Source: Betaproteobacteria bacterium (GTDB lineage Bacteria > Pseudomonadota > Gammaproteobacteria > Burkholderiales > Burkholderiaceae_F). From it: 49,641 bases of DNA. The notes beneath the pieces are model-generated. The model had not been told where the DNA came from. It saw only the letters and a program-made list of their open reading frames with translations, and made no database searches. This document shows, piece after piece, positions 41,233 to 49,641 of this stretch (the first letter of the stretch is position 1; each line of letters starts with the position of its first letter). A program made the translations under genes and the position numbers. The stretch lies in assembly GCA_005882215.1 (NCBI GenBank), contig VBCK01000133.1:1-49641 (forward strand). The letters run 5' to 3'.

Positions 41233-44200
41233 TGCGGTTTCCCCGGATCGGCCGCGACCGGATCGGGCGCGCTGCGCTCAGGCGCGGGGCCGCGCGCGCG
41301 CAAGGCAGCGACCTTCGAACGCAGCCGATCCAGGCTCAGGTACACGACAGGCGTGGTGTAAAGCGTCAACAACTGGCTCAAGATCAGTCCCCCGACGATC
41401 GAAATTCCCAGCGGCTGGCGCAACTGAGCGCCTTCCCCGGTCACCAGCACCAGCGGCAACGCTCCGAACAACGCGGCCAGCGTCGTCATCATGATCGGGC
41501 GAAAGCGCAGCACGCAAGCGCGCCGGATCGCTTCACGCGGGTCGACCGCTTCGCGACGCGAGGTTTCGATCGCCACGTCGATCATCATGATCGCGTTCTT
41601 CTTCACGATGCCGATCAGCAGGATCACGCCGATCAGCGCCATGATCGTAAATTCCGTGTTGAAGGCCATCAGGGCCAGCACGGCTCCCACGCCGGCCGAC
41701 GGCAGCGTCGACAGGATCGTAATCGGGTGGATCATGCTTTCGTACAACATTCCCAGCACGATGTAGATGGCGACCAGCGCCGCCAGGATCAGCAGCGGCT
41801 CGCTGGATAGCGACTGAAGAAACAACTTGGCGCTGCCCTGGAAGCCGCCCTGCAACGACGACGGAACGCCGATTCGCGCCATGGCCCGCTCGATTGCCGC
41901 CGTTGCCTGCCCGAGCGACACCCCGGGCGGCAGGTTGAACGAGATCGTCGAGGCGGCCAGAAGTCCCTGGTGATTGACCGCCAGCGGCGTGGTGGACATC
42001 TCCCACGTCGCCAGCGTGCTCAGCGGCACCGGCGCTCCGGACGGCGATATCACGTAAACATCGTTCAATGACGACGGCTGCTGCCCGTATTGTGGCGCGG
42101 CTTCCATCACGACGTGATACTGGTTCAGCGCCTCGTAGATCGTGGAGACCTGCCGCTGACCGAACGCGTCGTTCAGCGTCGAGTCGACCAGGCTCATCGT
42201 CAGCTTCAGCCGGTCGACGGCATTGCGATCGATTTGAAGGTTGGTCCGCAGCCCCTTGTCCTGGGCGTCGGTGTTTACGTCCGCAAGTTCCGGAAGCTGC
42301 GAGAGTGCGGCGCGGATCTTGGGCTCCCATTCGCGCAATTCAGTGACGCGGGCATCTTGCAGCGTGTACTGATACAGCGAATTGCTTTGCCGCGCTCCCA
42401 TCCGCAAGTCCTGTACCGGCTGCAGGAACAGGTTCGCGCCCGCAACGTGCGCGAGCTGGCCGCGCAGCCGCGCGATCACCTGGTCGCTGGTGGAATGGGT
42501 TTGAGAGATCGGTTTGAGCACCGCGAACACGAAGCCTCCGTTGGTCTGCCCGCCACCGGTAAATCCGTTGGCTGTCTGAACTGCCGGATCTGCCGCGATG
42601 ACTTCAAGAAATTGCGCGAGCTTCTTCGACATCAGCTGAAACGAGGTGCTCTGGTCGGCCTGGATGCCCCCCATGATCAACCCGGTTTCCTGCGTCGGGA
42701 AAAGTCCCTTGGGGATCCGCACGAAGAGGAACACGTTGGCCACGATGGTGACGGCAAGGACCATCAGAGTGATCACCGGATGCCGCAGCGCGACGACCAG
42801 CGACCGCTCGTAGCCCCGCGCGGTGGTCGATCCGATCCGCGTCACCGGATTCCAGAACCCGCTCGCAAAGCCTCGGATCAGCCGGCGCCAGCCTGATTGC
42901 CCAGGCGCCACGGCGGGGCGCGGTTCGCGACGCAACAACCTGGCGCACATCATCGGCGTCGTGGTCAACGACACAACCAGGGAAATCAGGATCGCGACCG
43001 ACAAAGTGACGGCGAACTCGCGGAACAGACGCCCCAGAAATCCTCCCATCGCCAGGATCGGAACGAATACGGCGATCAGCGACAGGCTCATCGACAGCAC
43101 GGTGAAGCCGATCTGGCGCGCTCCGCGCAGCGCCGCGCGCATCGGCGTCATTCCGCCTTCGACATAGCGCGTGATGTTCTCCAGCACCACGATCGCGTCG
43201 TCCACCACGAAACCGGTGGATATGGTCAGCGCCATCAGCGTCAGGTTGTTCAGGCTGAATCCACACAAGTACATCACGGCGAATGTGCCGATCAGCGACA
43301 CCGGAACGGCCACCGCCGGGATCAGCGCGGCCCGCACGTCGTGCAGGAACAGGAACACCACGAAAATCACCAGGCACACCGCGATCAGCAGCGTGCGCTC
43401 GGTCTCCTGCAGCGAAGTGCGGATCGTGGGCGTTCGTTCCATCATCACGCGCATGTCGATGGCTGCAGGGATCGATGCCTGCAGAACGGGCAGCAGCGCC
43501 TTGACTCGATCGACCGTCTGCAGGATGTTTGCGCCCGGCTGCCTTCGCACGAAAATCAGGATCGCGGGCTTGCCGTTGGAAAGCGCCAGGTTGCGGACGT
43601 TCTCCACCGAATCCTGCACGGTCGCGACGTCGGCAAGCCGTACCGGCGCTCCGTTGCGGTAAGCGATGACCAGCGGCAGGTATTCGGACGCGGCGCGGGC
43701 CTGGTCGTTGGCGCCGATCTCCCACGTGCGCTCCGCGTCGTCAACCATTCCCTTGGGCCGGTTCGCATTGGTCGCGGCGATCGCGGTGCGCACCGACTCG
43801 AGCGGAATGCCGGCCCGGTTCAGCTCCGCGATGTTCATCTCGACCCGGACTGCCGGCAGTGCGCTGCCGCTGACGTCGACCTGCCCGACACCGCTCACCT
43901 GGGCGATCCGCTGCGCCAGCACCGTCGATGCGACGTCGTACATCTGGCCGCGGGTCAAGGCGTCCGACGTGAGCGTCAGAATCATGACCGGCGCGTCCGA
44001 CGGATTGGCCTTGTGATAGGTCGGGTTGCTCGGCATTCCGGAGGGCAGCATCGGCCGGGCGGCGTTTATTGCGGCCTGCACGTCGCGCGCGGCCCCGTCG
44101 ACGTCGCGCGACAGCTCAAACTGCAAACTGATCCGGGTTGAACCGAGCGAGCTGGACGAAGTCATCTCGGTGATCCCGGCGATCACCCCGAGCGACCGCT

Positions 44201-44402
44201 CCAGCGGGGCCGCCACGGTGGCGGCCATCGTGTCCGGGCTCGCGCCCGGCAGCGACGCTTGCACCGAGATCGTCGGAAAGTCCATTTGCGGCAGCGGGGC
44301 CACCGGCAAGTTCGCGTACCCCAGGACTCCGGCCAGCGCGATCGCCGCAGTCAGCAGCGTGGTCGCCACCGGTCGGACAATGAAAGTCGACGAGAGATTC
44401 AT
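41229..44402 (-). CDS. mdtC: RND multidrug permease, MdtC/MuxC type
   Basis: A 1057-aa, 12-TM permease. It follows MdtC closely: [91 protein letters not shown] (TM4 proton-relay Asp pair), [17 protein letters not shown] and [17 protein letters not shown]. It should form a heterotrimer with the MdtB-type permease upstream and export bile-salt-like or aromatic compounds by proton antiport. The substrate is not determined. The C-terminus is Pro/Ala/Asp-rich. It is 65 bases after the MdtB-type stop, with a small hairpin between them. Confidence 0.95.
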   Translation of the reverse strand: MNLSSTFIVRPVATTLLTAAIALAGVLGYANLPVAPLPQMDFPTISVQASLPGASPDTMAATVAAPLERSLGVIAGITEMTSSSSLGSTRISLQFELSRDVDGAARDVQAAINAARPMLPSGMPSNPTYHKANPSDAPVMILTLTSDALTRGQMYDVASTVLAQRIAQVSGVGQVDVSGSALPAVRVEMNIAELNRAGIPLESVRTAIAATNANRPKGMVDDAERTWEIGANDQARAASEYLPLVIAYRNGAPVRLADVATVQDSVENVRNLALSNGKPAILIFVRRQPGANILQTVDRVKALLPVLQASIPAAIDMRVMMERTPTIRTSLQETERTLLIAVCLVIFVVFLFLHDVRAALIPAVAVPVSLIGTFAVMYLCGFSLNNLTLMALTISTGFVVDDAIVVLENITRYVEGGMTPMRAALRGARQIGFTVLSMSLSLIAVFVPILAMGGFLGRLFREFAVTLSVAILISLVVSLTTTPMMCARLLRREPRPAVAPGQSGWRRLIRGFASGFWNPVTRIGSTTARGYERSLVVALRHPVITLMVLAVTIVANVFLFVRIPKGLFPTQETGLIMGGIQADQSTSFQLMSKKLAQFLEVIAADPAVQTANGFTGGGQTNGGFVFAVLKPISQTHSTSDQVIARLRGQLAHVAGANLFLQPVQDLRMGARQSNSLYQYTLQDARVTELREWEPKIRAALSQLPELADVNTDAQDKGLRTNLQIDRNAVDRLKLTMSLVDSTLNDAFGQRQVSTIYEALNQYHVVMEAAPQYGQQPSSLNDVYVISPSGAPVPLSTLATWEMSTTPLAVNHQGLLAASTISFNLPPGVSLGQATAAIERAMARIGVPSSLQGGFQGSAKLFLQSLSSEPLLILAALVAIYIVLGMLYESMIHPITILSTLPSAGVGAVLALMAFNTEFTIMALIGVILLIGIVKKNAIMMIDVAIETSRREAVDPREAIRRACVLRFRPIMMTTLAALFGALPLVLVTGEGAQLRQPLGISIVGGLILSQLLTLYTTPVVYLSLDRLRSKVAALRARGPAPERSAPDPVAADPGKPQ

Positions 44403-44424
44403 CGCTTACGCCGAGAAGTCGGCC

Positions 44425-44440
44425 CTGCCGCTTGCGGCAG
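44425..44440. repeat. Small perfect hairpin between the two permease genes
   Basis: CTGCCGC / GCGGCAG with a 2-base loop (or a CTTG tetraloop on a 6-bp stem), in the 65-base gap between the permease genes. A possible mRNA processing or attenuation site. Confidence 0.4.
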
Positions 44441-44467
44441 GAGACAAGGCCCTTCCGAAGCCGAGGT

Positions 44468-47400
44468 TCATGGAATGGGCTGAGGGTGAGGGCTGCCCGC
44501 CTGAATGCGCTGCGCCAAGCGGTCGAATGCCAGGTAGATCACCGGCGTCGTGAACAGCGTCAGCGCCTGGCTGACAATCAGCCCACCCACGATTGTGATC
44601 CCCAGCGGGTGGCGCAGCTCGGAGCCGACGCCGGTGCCGATCATCAGCGGAAGCGCTCCGAACAGCGCGGCCAGCGTCGTCATCATGATCGGGCGGAAAC
44701 GCAGCAGGCAGGCCTGGTAGATCGCTTCGGTCGCCGGCAGCTTTTCGCGCCGTTGCGCTTCGAGCGCGAAGTCGATCATCAGGATCGCGTTCTTTTTCAC
44801 GATCCCGATCAGCAGGATGATGCCGATGATCCCGATCACCCCCAGGTCCTGGCGTGCGATCAGCAGCGCGAGCAGCGCGCCGATGCCGGCCGAGGGCAAC
44901 GTCGACAGGATCGTGATCGGATGGATGTAACTCTCGTACAGCACGCCCAGCACGATGTACATCGTGACCACCGCGGCCAGGATCAGCAGCACCTCCGATC
45001 CGAGCGCCGCACGGAAAGCGAGCGCTGCGCCCTGGAATTCGGTCCGGATCGACGGCGGCAGCCCGATCTGCTGTTCGACCGATTCGACGGCGGTCACCGC
45101 GTCTCCGAGCGAAACGCCGGGAGCGACGTTGAACGACACGGTCGTGGCTGGAAATTGCGCCAGGTGGTTCAGCACCAGCGGCGTTGCGCGCTCGACCACG
45201 TGCGAGATGGCCGACAGCGGCACCTGCTGGCCCGTGGTTGAGGGAACATAGAGCTGGCCGATCGCGTCCAGTCCACGTCGCGATTCGGGCGCGACCTCCA
45301 GCACGACCCGGTACTGGTTGGACTGCGTGAAAATGGTCGACACCAGTCGCTGGCCGTAGGCGTCGTACAGCACGCTGTCGATCGCGGCCACGGTGACGCC
45401 CAGCCGCGAAGCCGTGTCGCGGTCGATGTCCACGTAGGCCTGCAGTCCCTGCTCCTGGGAATCGGCGGCGACCTCGCCCAGCTGCGGAAGCTGCCGCAGT
45501 CGGTCGACCAGCTTGGGGACCCAGGTCGAGAGGTCGCCGGGGTTCGAGGAGTCCAGCGTGAACTGGTACTGGGTGCGCGAGACCCGGTCCTCGATCGTCA
45601 GGTCCTGCACTGGCTGAAGGTACAGAGTGATTTCGGGGACCGCCTGGGCTCGCTGCTTCAGGCGCTGCAGCACCGTCGCCAGGTCCGAGCGGTCCGACCG
45701 GGCCTTCAGGTTGATCGTCATGCGGCCGGCGTTCAGGCTTTGATTGGTGCCGTCGACGCCGATCTGGGAGCTCAGGCTTTCGACCGCCGGATCCTGCAGA
45801 AGCGCCTCGGCCAGCGCCTGCTGCCGGGCCGCCATCGACTCAAAGGACACCGTTTGAGGTGCTTCGGTGATGGCCTGGATCGCGCCAGTGTCCTGCTGGG
45901 GCAGAAACCCTTTGGGGACGACCACGTAAAGCGCAACCGCCAGCAGCAGCGTACCGATCGCCACCCACAGGGTCGGCTTCTGGTGCGCCAGCACCCAGCG
46001 CAGCCCCGACCCGTAGCCGGCCAGCATCGAGTCGAAAAAGCGCGCGGTCACGCGCAGCAGCCACGACTTTTCCTCGTCCGGGACGTGGCGCAGCAGCCGG
46101 GCACTCATCATCGGCGTGAGCGACAGCGACACGCCGGCCGAAATCAGGATCGCGACGGCCAGCGTGATCGCGAATTCGCGAAACAGGCGCCCGACCACCT
46201 CCGACATGAACAGCAGCGGGATCAGCACCGCGATCAGCGAAATGGTCAACGAAATGATCGTGAAGCCGATCTGCCCGGCGCCTTTCAGGGCGGCCTGCAT
46301 CGGCGGTTCGCCCGCCTCGACGTAGCGCGCGATGTTCTCGATCATCACGATCGCGTCATCGACGACGAAGCCGGTGGCCACCGTCAGCGCCATCAGCGTC
46401 AGGTTGTTGATGCTGAAGCCGGTCAGGTACATCACGCCGAAGGTGCCGACGATCGACAAGGGCACGGCGACGGCCGGGATCACGGTGGCGGCGGCGCTGC
46501 GAAGAAAGACGAAGATCGCCAGCACGACCAGCACGACCGCCAGCAGCAACTCGAGCTGAACGTCTCGAACGGAGGCGCGTATCGTGGTCGTCCGGTCAGT
46601 CAGCACCATCACGTCGACGGCGGCGGGCAGACTGGTGCGCAGCTGCGGCATCAGCGTCTTGATCCGGTCGACCACCTCGATCACGTTGGCGCCGGGCTGG
46701 CGCTGGATGCTCAATACGATGCCGGGGGTCCGGTTGGCCCAGGCGGCCAATCGGATGTTCTCGGCATCGTCGATCACGGCGGCGATGTCCGACATCCGCA
46801 CCGGCGCGCCGTTGCGGTAGGCGATCACGATCTGCCGGTAATCGGACGCCGAGCGCAACTGATCGTTCGCATCGATCGTCGAGGCGCGCTGCGGACCGTC
46901 GAAACTGCCCTTGGCCTGGTTCACATTCCCGTTGGCGATCGCGGTACGAACGTCGTCCAGCGACAGGCCGAGTGAGGCGACTGCCCGCGGATTGACCTGC
47001 ACGCGCACGGCTGGCTTCTGGCCGCCGCTGATCGTCACCAGCCCCACTCCGCTCAATTCAGACAATTTCGGAGCCAGCCGCGTATCGGCCAGGTCCTCGA
47101 TCTGGGTGGTCGGCAGCGTGCTGGAGGTCAGCGCCAGCGTCAGCACCGCGGCATCGGCCGGATTGACCTTGCTGTAGACGGGCGGCATCGGCAGGTCGAC
47201 CGGCAGGAAGTTGTAAGCGGCATTGATCGCCGCCTGCACCTCCTGCTCGGCCACGTCCAGGGACAGCTTCAGGTCGAAGCGCAGCGTGACCGTCGAGGAG
47301 CCTCCCGCGCTGGACGACCACATTTCGGTCAAACCCGGCATCTGGCCGAACTGGCGCTCCAGCGGAGCGGTGATCGAGGAGGTCACCACCGAGGGACTGG

Positions 47401-47560
47401 CACCGGGGTACAGCGTCGTGACCTGGATCGTCGGGTAGTCGATCTGCGGCAGCGCCGACTGCGGCAGCAGCGTATAGGCGACTATCCCCGCCAGCAACAC
47501 TGCAATCATCAGCAGCGAGGTGGCGACGGGGCGGAGGATGAATGTGCGCGACGGATTCAT
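44468..47560 (-). CDS. mdtB: RND multidrug permease, MdtB/MuxB type
   Basis: A 1030-aa permease started at the ATG at 47560 ([18 protein letters not shown]), as in MdtB; the Met five codons upstream adds nothing conserved. MdtB-type motifs: [100 protein letters not shown] and [20 protein letters not shown]. It pairs with the MdtC-type protein in one complex; genetic work in E. coli shows that MdtB and MdtC form a mixed trimer. It follows the adaptor gene after a 97-base gap with an inverted repeat. Confidence 0.95.
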   Translation of the reverse strand: MNPSRTFILRPVATSLLMIAVLLAGIVAYTLLPQSALPQIDYPTIQVTTLYPGASPSVVTSSITAPLERQFGQMPGLTEMWSSSAGGSSTVTLRFDLKLSLDVAEQEVQAAINAAYNFLPVDLPMPPVYSKVNPADAAVLTLALTSSTLPTTQIEDLADTRLAPKLSELSGVGLVTISGGQKPAVRVQVNPRAVASLGLSLDDVRTAIANGNVNQAKGSFDGPQRASTIDANDQLRSASDYRQIVIAYRNGAPVRMSDIAAVIDDAENIRLAAWANRTPGIVLSIQRQPGANVIEVVDRIKTLMPQLRTSLPAAVDVMVLTDRTTTIRASVRDVQLELLLAVVLVVLAIFVFLRSAAATVIPAVAVPLSIVGTFGVMYLTGFSINNLTLMALTVATGFVVDDAIVMIENIARYVEAGEPPMQAALKGAGQIGFTIISLTISLIAVLIPLLFMSEVVGRLFREFAITLAVAILISAGVSLSLTPMMSARLLRHVPDEEKSWLLRVTARFFDSMLAGYGSGLRWVLAHQKPTLWVAIGTLLLAVALYVVVPKGFLPQQDTGAIQAITEAPQTVSFESMAARQQALAEALLQDPAVESLSSQIGVDGTNQSLNAGRMTINLKARSDRSDLATVLQRLKQRAQAVPEITLYLQPVQDLTIEDRVSRTQYQFTLDSSNPGDLSTWVPKLVDRLRQLPQLGEVAADSQEQGLQAYVDIDRDTASRLGVTVAAIDSVLYDAYGQRLVSTIFTQSNQYRVVLEVAPESRRGLDAIGQLYVPSTTGQQVPLSAISHVVERATPLVLNHLAQFPATTVSFNVAPGVSLGDAVTAVESVEQQIGLPPSIRTEFQGAALAFRAALGSEVLLILAAVVTMYIVLGVLYESYIHPITILSTLPSAGIGALLALLIARQDLGVIGIIGIILLIGIVKKNAILMIDFALEAQRREKLPATEAIYQACLLRFRPIMMTTLAALFGALPLMIGTGVGSELRHPLGITIVGGLIVSQALTLFTTPVIYLAFDRLAQRIQAGSPHPQPIP

Positions 47561-47657
47561 CGCGCGAGTGCCCATTCGGAAAATGGCGGACGGGCACTCC
47601 CCGCCCGACCGCTCCTCGCGCGCGCCGGCGGGAGAGGGCAGGGGGTGAGGGTGCGCA
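47561..47657. repeat. Intergenic inverted repeat and REP-like half element
   Basis: GAGTGCCC (47566-47573) matches GGGCACTC across an 18-base spacer that itself holds CATT/AATG, so a long imperfect hairpin can form upstream of the MdtB-type gene. Just beyond it, GGCGGGAGAGGGCAGGGG followed by TGAGGG (47627-47650) resembles one arm of a common proteobacterial REP-like repeat. The other arm is not present. Could lower translation or be a relic of a repeat insertion. Confidence 0.4.
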
Positions 47658-48971
47658 TCACGACCCTCCGGGTGGCGATCCGCCGGCCTTCTTGTCCGCG
47701 CCGCCAGCCGACGGGCCGTTCCGGTGCACCGGTCCGGCCGCGGCGCCGCGGGTTGCGGGATCGATCAACTCGACCGGGGCGCCGTCGCGCAACTTGTCGA
47801 CACCGTCGACCACGACTCGTTCGTTCGCGGCCAGGCCGTCGAGGACCTGGACCCGGTCGCCTTCGGTCGGCCCGGTCTTCAAGGGCCGGATCTGCACGGT
47901 GTTGTCCGGCTTCACGACGTACGCGTACAGGCCCGGCGCGCCGCGCTGGACCGCGGCGGAGGGAATCGTCAGCGCATTTTCGATCCGCTCCAGGTGAAGA
48001 TGAACATTGACGAACTGGTTCGGGAACAATGCGCTGTCGCGGTTGGCGAACTCGGCCTTCAGCTTGATCGTTCCGGTCGTCGTGTCGATCTGATTGTCGG
48101 TCGTCAGCAGGGTACCGGTGCTTAGCTGAGTTCGATTGTCGCTGTCGTACGCGTCCACCTGCATCCGCGCACCCGAGGCGATGCGCCGCTGCACTGCCGG
48201 CAAACGGTCCTGCGGTATCGGGAACACGATTTCGATCGGCTGCACCTGGGTGATCACGACGAGCCCGTTGGCGTCGGCGGCGTGCACCACGTTCCCCAGG
48301 TCGACCTGGCGAAGGCCGACCCGCCCGTTGATCGGTGAGATCACGTGCGTGAAGGACAGCTGGAGCCTGGCGCTGTCGACCTGGGCCTGATCCCCCAGCA
48401 CCAGCGCCTTGTCCTGCTGCACCAGCGCGGCCTGGCCGTCGAACTGCTGCTTCGGAATCGAGTCGTCCGCGATCAGACCGCGATAGCGCTCCAGGTCGAC
48501 CATGGCATTGGCGAGCTGCGCGCGGTCCTTCTCCAGAGTGGCCAGGGCGTTGTCCAGCGTGACCTGGAACGGCCGCGGGTCGATCACCGCCAGCAGATCG
48601 CCTGTATGAACGATCTGACCCTCGCGGAAGGCGACCTGGACCAGCTCGCCGTCGACCCGCGCGTGGAGCGTGACCGTATTGCGCGCGATCACCGTGCCCA
48701 GCGCGCCGAGCATCACCTCGAACGACGGCTGGATCGTTGCCGGCTGGGCCGCCACCGGGGTCGGCCTATTGGCGGCGTCCGGCCCGCGCTGGCCTTTGCT
48801 GGCAGCGGGTGCGGTGGCTGTGTCGGCCTTGGTCAGGCGCCAGGTCGCCGCGCTCAGCAGCACCAGCAGCGCAACGGCTGGCACGGGCCACCAGCGCCTG
48901 AGCCAGCCCGAGTCGGAGGGCTGGGCTTGCGCGGGCGTATCGCTCTTCTCGCTGACATTCCTGAAGGGCAT
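47658..48971 (-). CDS. mdtA: RND efflux periplasmic adaptor (MdtA/MuxA type)
   Basis: A 437-aa membrane-fusion protein. The ATG at 48971 ([11 protein letters not shown]) was chosen because upstream codons belong to the promoter region. A single anchor helix ([20 protein letters not shown]) comes first, then lipoyl and coiled-coil parts ([39 protein letters not shown]) and a beta-barrel ([40 protein letters not shown]). It ends in a Gly/Ala/Pro-rich tail. It is the first gene of the efflux operon and links the permeases to the outer-membrane factor. No regulator gene lies adjacent in the window. Confidence 0.93.
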   Translation of the reverse strand: MPFRNVSEKSDTPAQAQPSDSGWLRRWWPVPAVALLVLLSAATWRLTKADTATAPAASKGQRGPDAANRPTPVAAQPATIQPSFEVMLGALGTVIARNTVTLHARVDGELVQVAFREGQIVHTGDLLAVIDPRPFQVTLDNALATLEKDRAQLANAMVDLERYRGLIADDSIPKQQFDGQAALVQQDKALVLGDQAQVDSARLQLSFTHVISPINGRVGLRQVDLGNVVHAADANGLVVITQVQPIEIVFPIPQDRLPAVQRRIASGARMQVDAYDSDNRTQLSTGTLLTTDNQIDTTTGTIKLKAEFANRDSALFPNQFVNVHLHLERIENALTIPSAAVQRGAPGLYAYVVKPDNTVQIRPLKTGPTEGDRVQVLDGLAANERVVVDGVDKLRDGAPVELIDPATRGAAAGPVHRNGPSAGGADKKAGGSPPGGS

Positions 48972-49116
48972 CCACGCGTTCCACAAGAATGGATCATGTG
49001 TCCGGCCGTCCGGTCGAACACGCCGTTGGATCCGCGCCGGGACCGCTAGGTTCCGCGGTGCCTGCACGCCGGCGCGTGCGGGCATCTACGGGAGCTATCT
49101 TAGATGAGTGCTGTTA

Positions 49117-49142
49117 CCGCCCGCCGCCGATTTGCCGGGCGG
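49117..49142 (-). terminator. Hairpin between paralogue 3 and the efflux operon
   Basis: CCGCCCG / CGGGCGG with a 12-base loop, 63 bases past the stop of the leftward exported-protein gene and before the adaptor promoter region. No T run, so the call is tentative. Confidence 0.35.
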
Positions 49143-49204
49143 CCCGTGCGGCGCAAGATGTGGTCGCAACTGGAAACGATCGGGAATTTGCGGTTCACTC
49201 GCTG

Positions 49205-49639
49205 TTAACGCACCGGCGTCGCGGGCACAACGCGCCATCCACTGGGGCAGGCTGGCACGTAGGGATAGTAGCCGCCGGCCGAATCGCAGTAGTACCAGTA
49301 CTGCGGCGGAGGCGGAGCCGCGGCAGGCGCAGCGCTGACCACGGGCGGGGCGACCACGACCGGCGGTGCGTAGGGATCCGGATACGGATAGATCGGGCTC
49401 GGGTAGAAGTACCACGAGCCTGCCGCGAGCCACCACCAGCCGTAGCGGCCGTCGTGATCTCTGTGCTCCCAGCGGCCTTCGCGCCAGACGTGAAAGTCGC
49501 GCTCGTGAAAGCGCTCGATGTGGCCATGCCAGTTCCCGCCTTCGTGAAAACGGCCGGATTCGTGGAACCGTCCGTCTTCGTGCCGTCCCTCCCGGTGCTC
49601 ATTGGCACGGACCGGCAGCGCGGCTGTGACCGCCGCCAG
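49205..49639 (-). CDS. Exported His/Tyr/Pro-rich protein with C-terminal two-Cys motif, N-terminus cut (paralogue 3)
   Basis: The start lies to the right of the window; 144 residues are visible. The first residues look like the end of a signal peptide (LAAVTAALPVRA-N). A His/Glu/Arg-rich segment follows (GRHEDGRFHESGRFHEGGNW, HGHIERFHERDFHVWREGRW), then a Trp/Tyr/Pro region (YFYPSPIYPYPDPYAPP). The C-terminal motif is PPPPQYWYYC...YYPYVPACPSGWRVV. The motif is the same as in the genes at 10507-9977 and 16271-15918, with both Cys kept. His-rich repeats point to metal binding (inference). Other frames over this stretch are shadows. Confidence 0.75.
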   Translation of the reverse strand: MAAVTAALPVRANEHREGRHEDGRFHESGRFHEGGNWHGHIERFHERDFHVWREGRWEHRDHDGRYGWWWLAAGSWYFYPSPIYPYPDPYAPPVVVAPPVVSAAPAAAPPPPQYWYYCDSAGGYYPYVPACPSGWRVVPATPVR

Positions 49640-49641
49640 CG

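Noticed and set aside
42897-44141. 414-codon rightward open frame
   Set aside because: Antisense to the MdtC-type permease; dominated by Arg, His and Gln.
1-49641. CRISPR arrays, rRNA, tRNA or insertion sequences
   Set aside because: No regularly spaced repeats, no tRNA cloverleaf or rRNA-like stretches, and no transposase-like protein in any convincing frame.

Overview
This is a GC-rich, densely coded chromosomal segment from a Gram-negative proteobacterium. The Gram-negative assignment rests on an RND tripartite pump with an outer-membrane lipoprotein, a periplasmic DegP-type protease and many Sec signal peptides. A betaproteobacterial (Burkholderiales-like) origin is my best guess from gene content and codon use; I cannot confirm it without a search. 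I see no rRNA, tRNA, CRISPR, insertion sequence or prophage block.

Layout. 1-10.5 kb: the end of an MFS/MHS symporter, an orphan GH19-type cell-wall hydrolase, the serC-serA serine-biosynthesis pair (4-base overlap), two small hypothetical genes, a secreted-type metal-dependent amidohydrolase reading left, a large DUF349 protein and a Tyr/Pro/Gly/His-rich exported protein. 10.7-15.9 kb: a double-ACT (GcvR-like) regulator, then a signalling block of CHASE3 histidine kinase, an internally deleted response-regulator remnant, a receiver-PAS-GGDEF-EAL protein and a stand-alone receiver. 15.9-23.6 kb: a second Tyr/Pro-rich exported protein divergent from a DegP-like protease, a small exported protein, a CPA1 Na+/H+ antiporter, a zinc metallopeptidase, an exported alpha/beta hydrolase and a pentapeptide-repeat protein.

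23.8-37.5 kb is the most interesting part. A tricorn-type S41 protease converges, with a 43-base 3' overlap, on a six-gene leftward cluster. In transcription order this is circularly permuted ATP-grasp, alpha-E protein, Anbu (proteasome-like peptidase), transglutaminase-DUF2126 amidoligase fusion, ATP-grasp/alpha-E fusion, and stand-alone transglutaminase. Such genes have been proposed from comparative genomics to form a peptide-synthesis or protein-tagging system, but its substrate is not established as far as I know. Here two ATP-grasp/alpha-E modules coexist. The fused copy has lost the Lys and Gly-rich loop that the separate copy keeps, so it may be a pseudo-enzyme or have a different substrate.

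37.7-49.0 kb is a leftward efflux block: periplasmic adaptor, two RND permeases of MdtB and MdtC type and a NodT-type outer-membrane factor (the MdtABC/MuxABC-OpmB arrangement), then a glutathione transferase-like gene and a 14-TM MFS exporter. The window ends inside a third Tyr/Pro-rich exported protein with the same C-terminal two-Cys motif as the other two.
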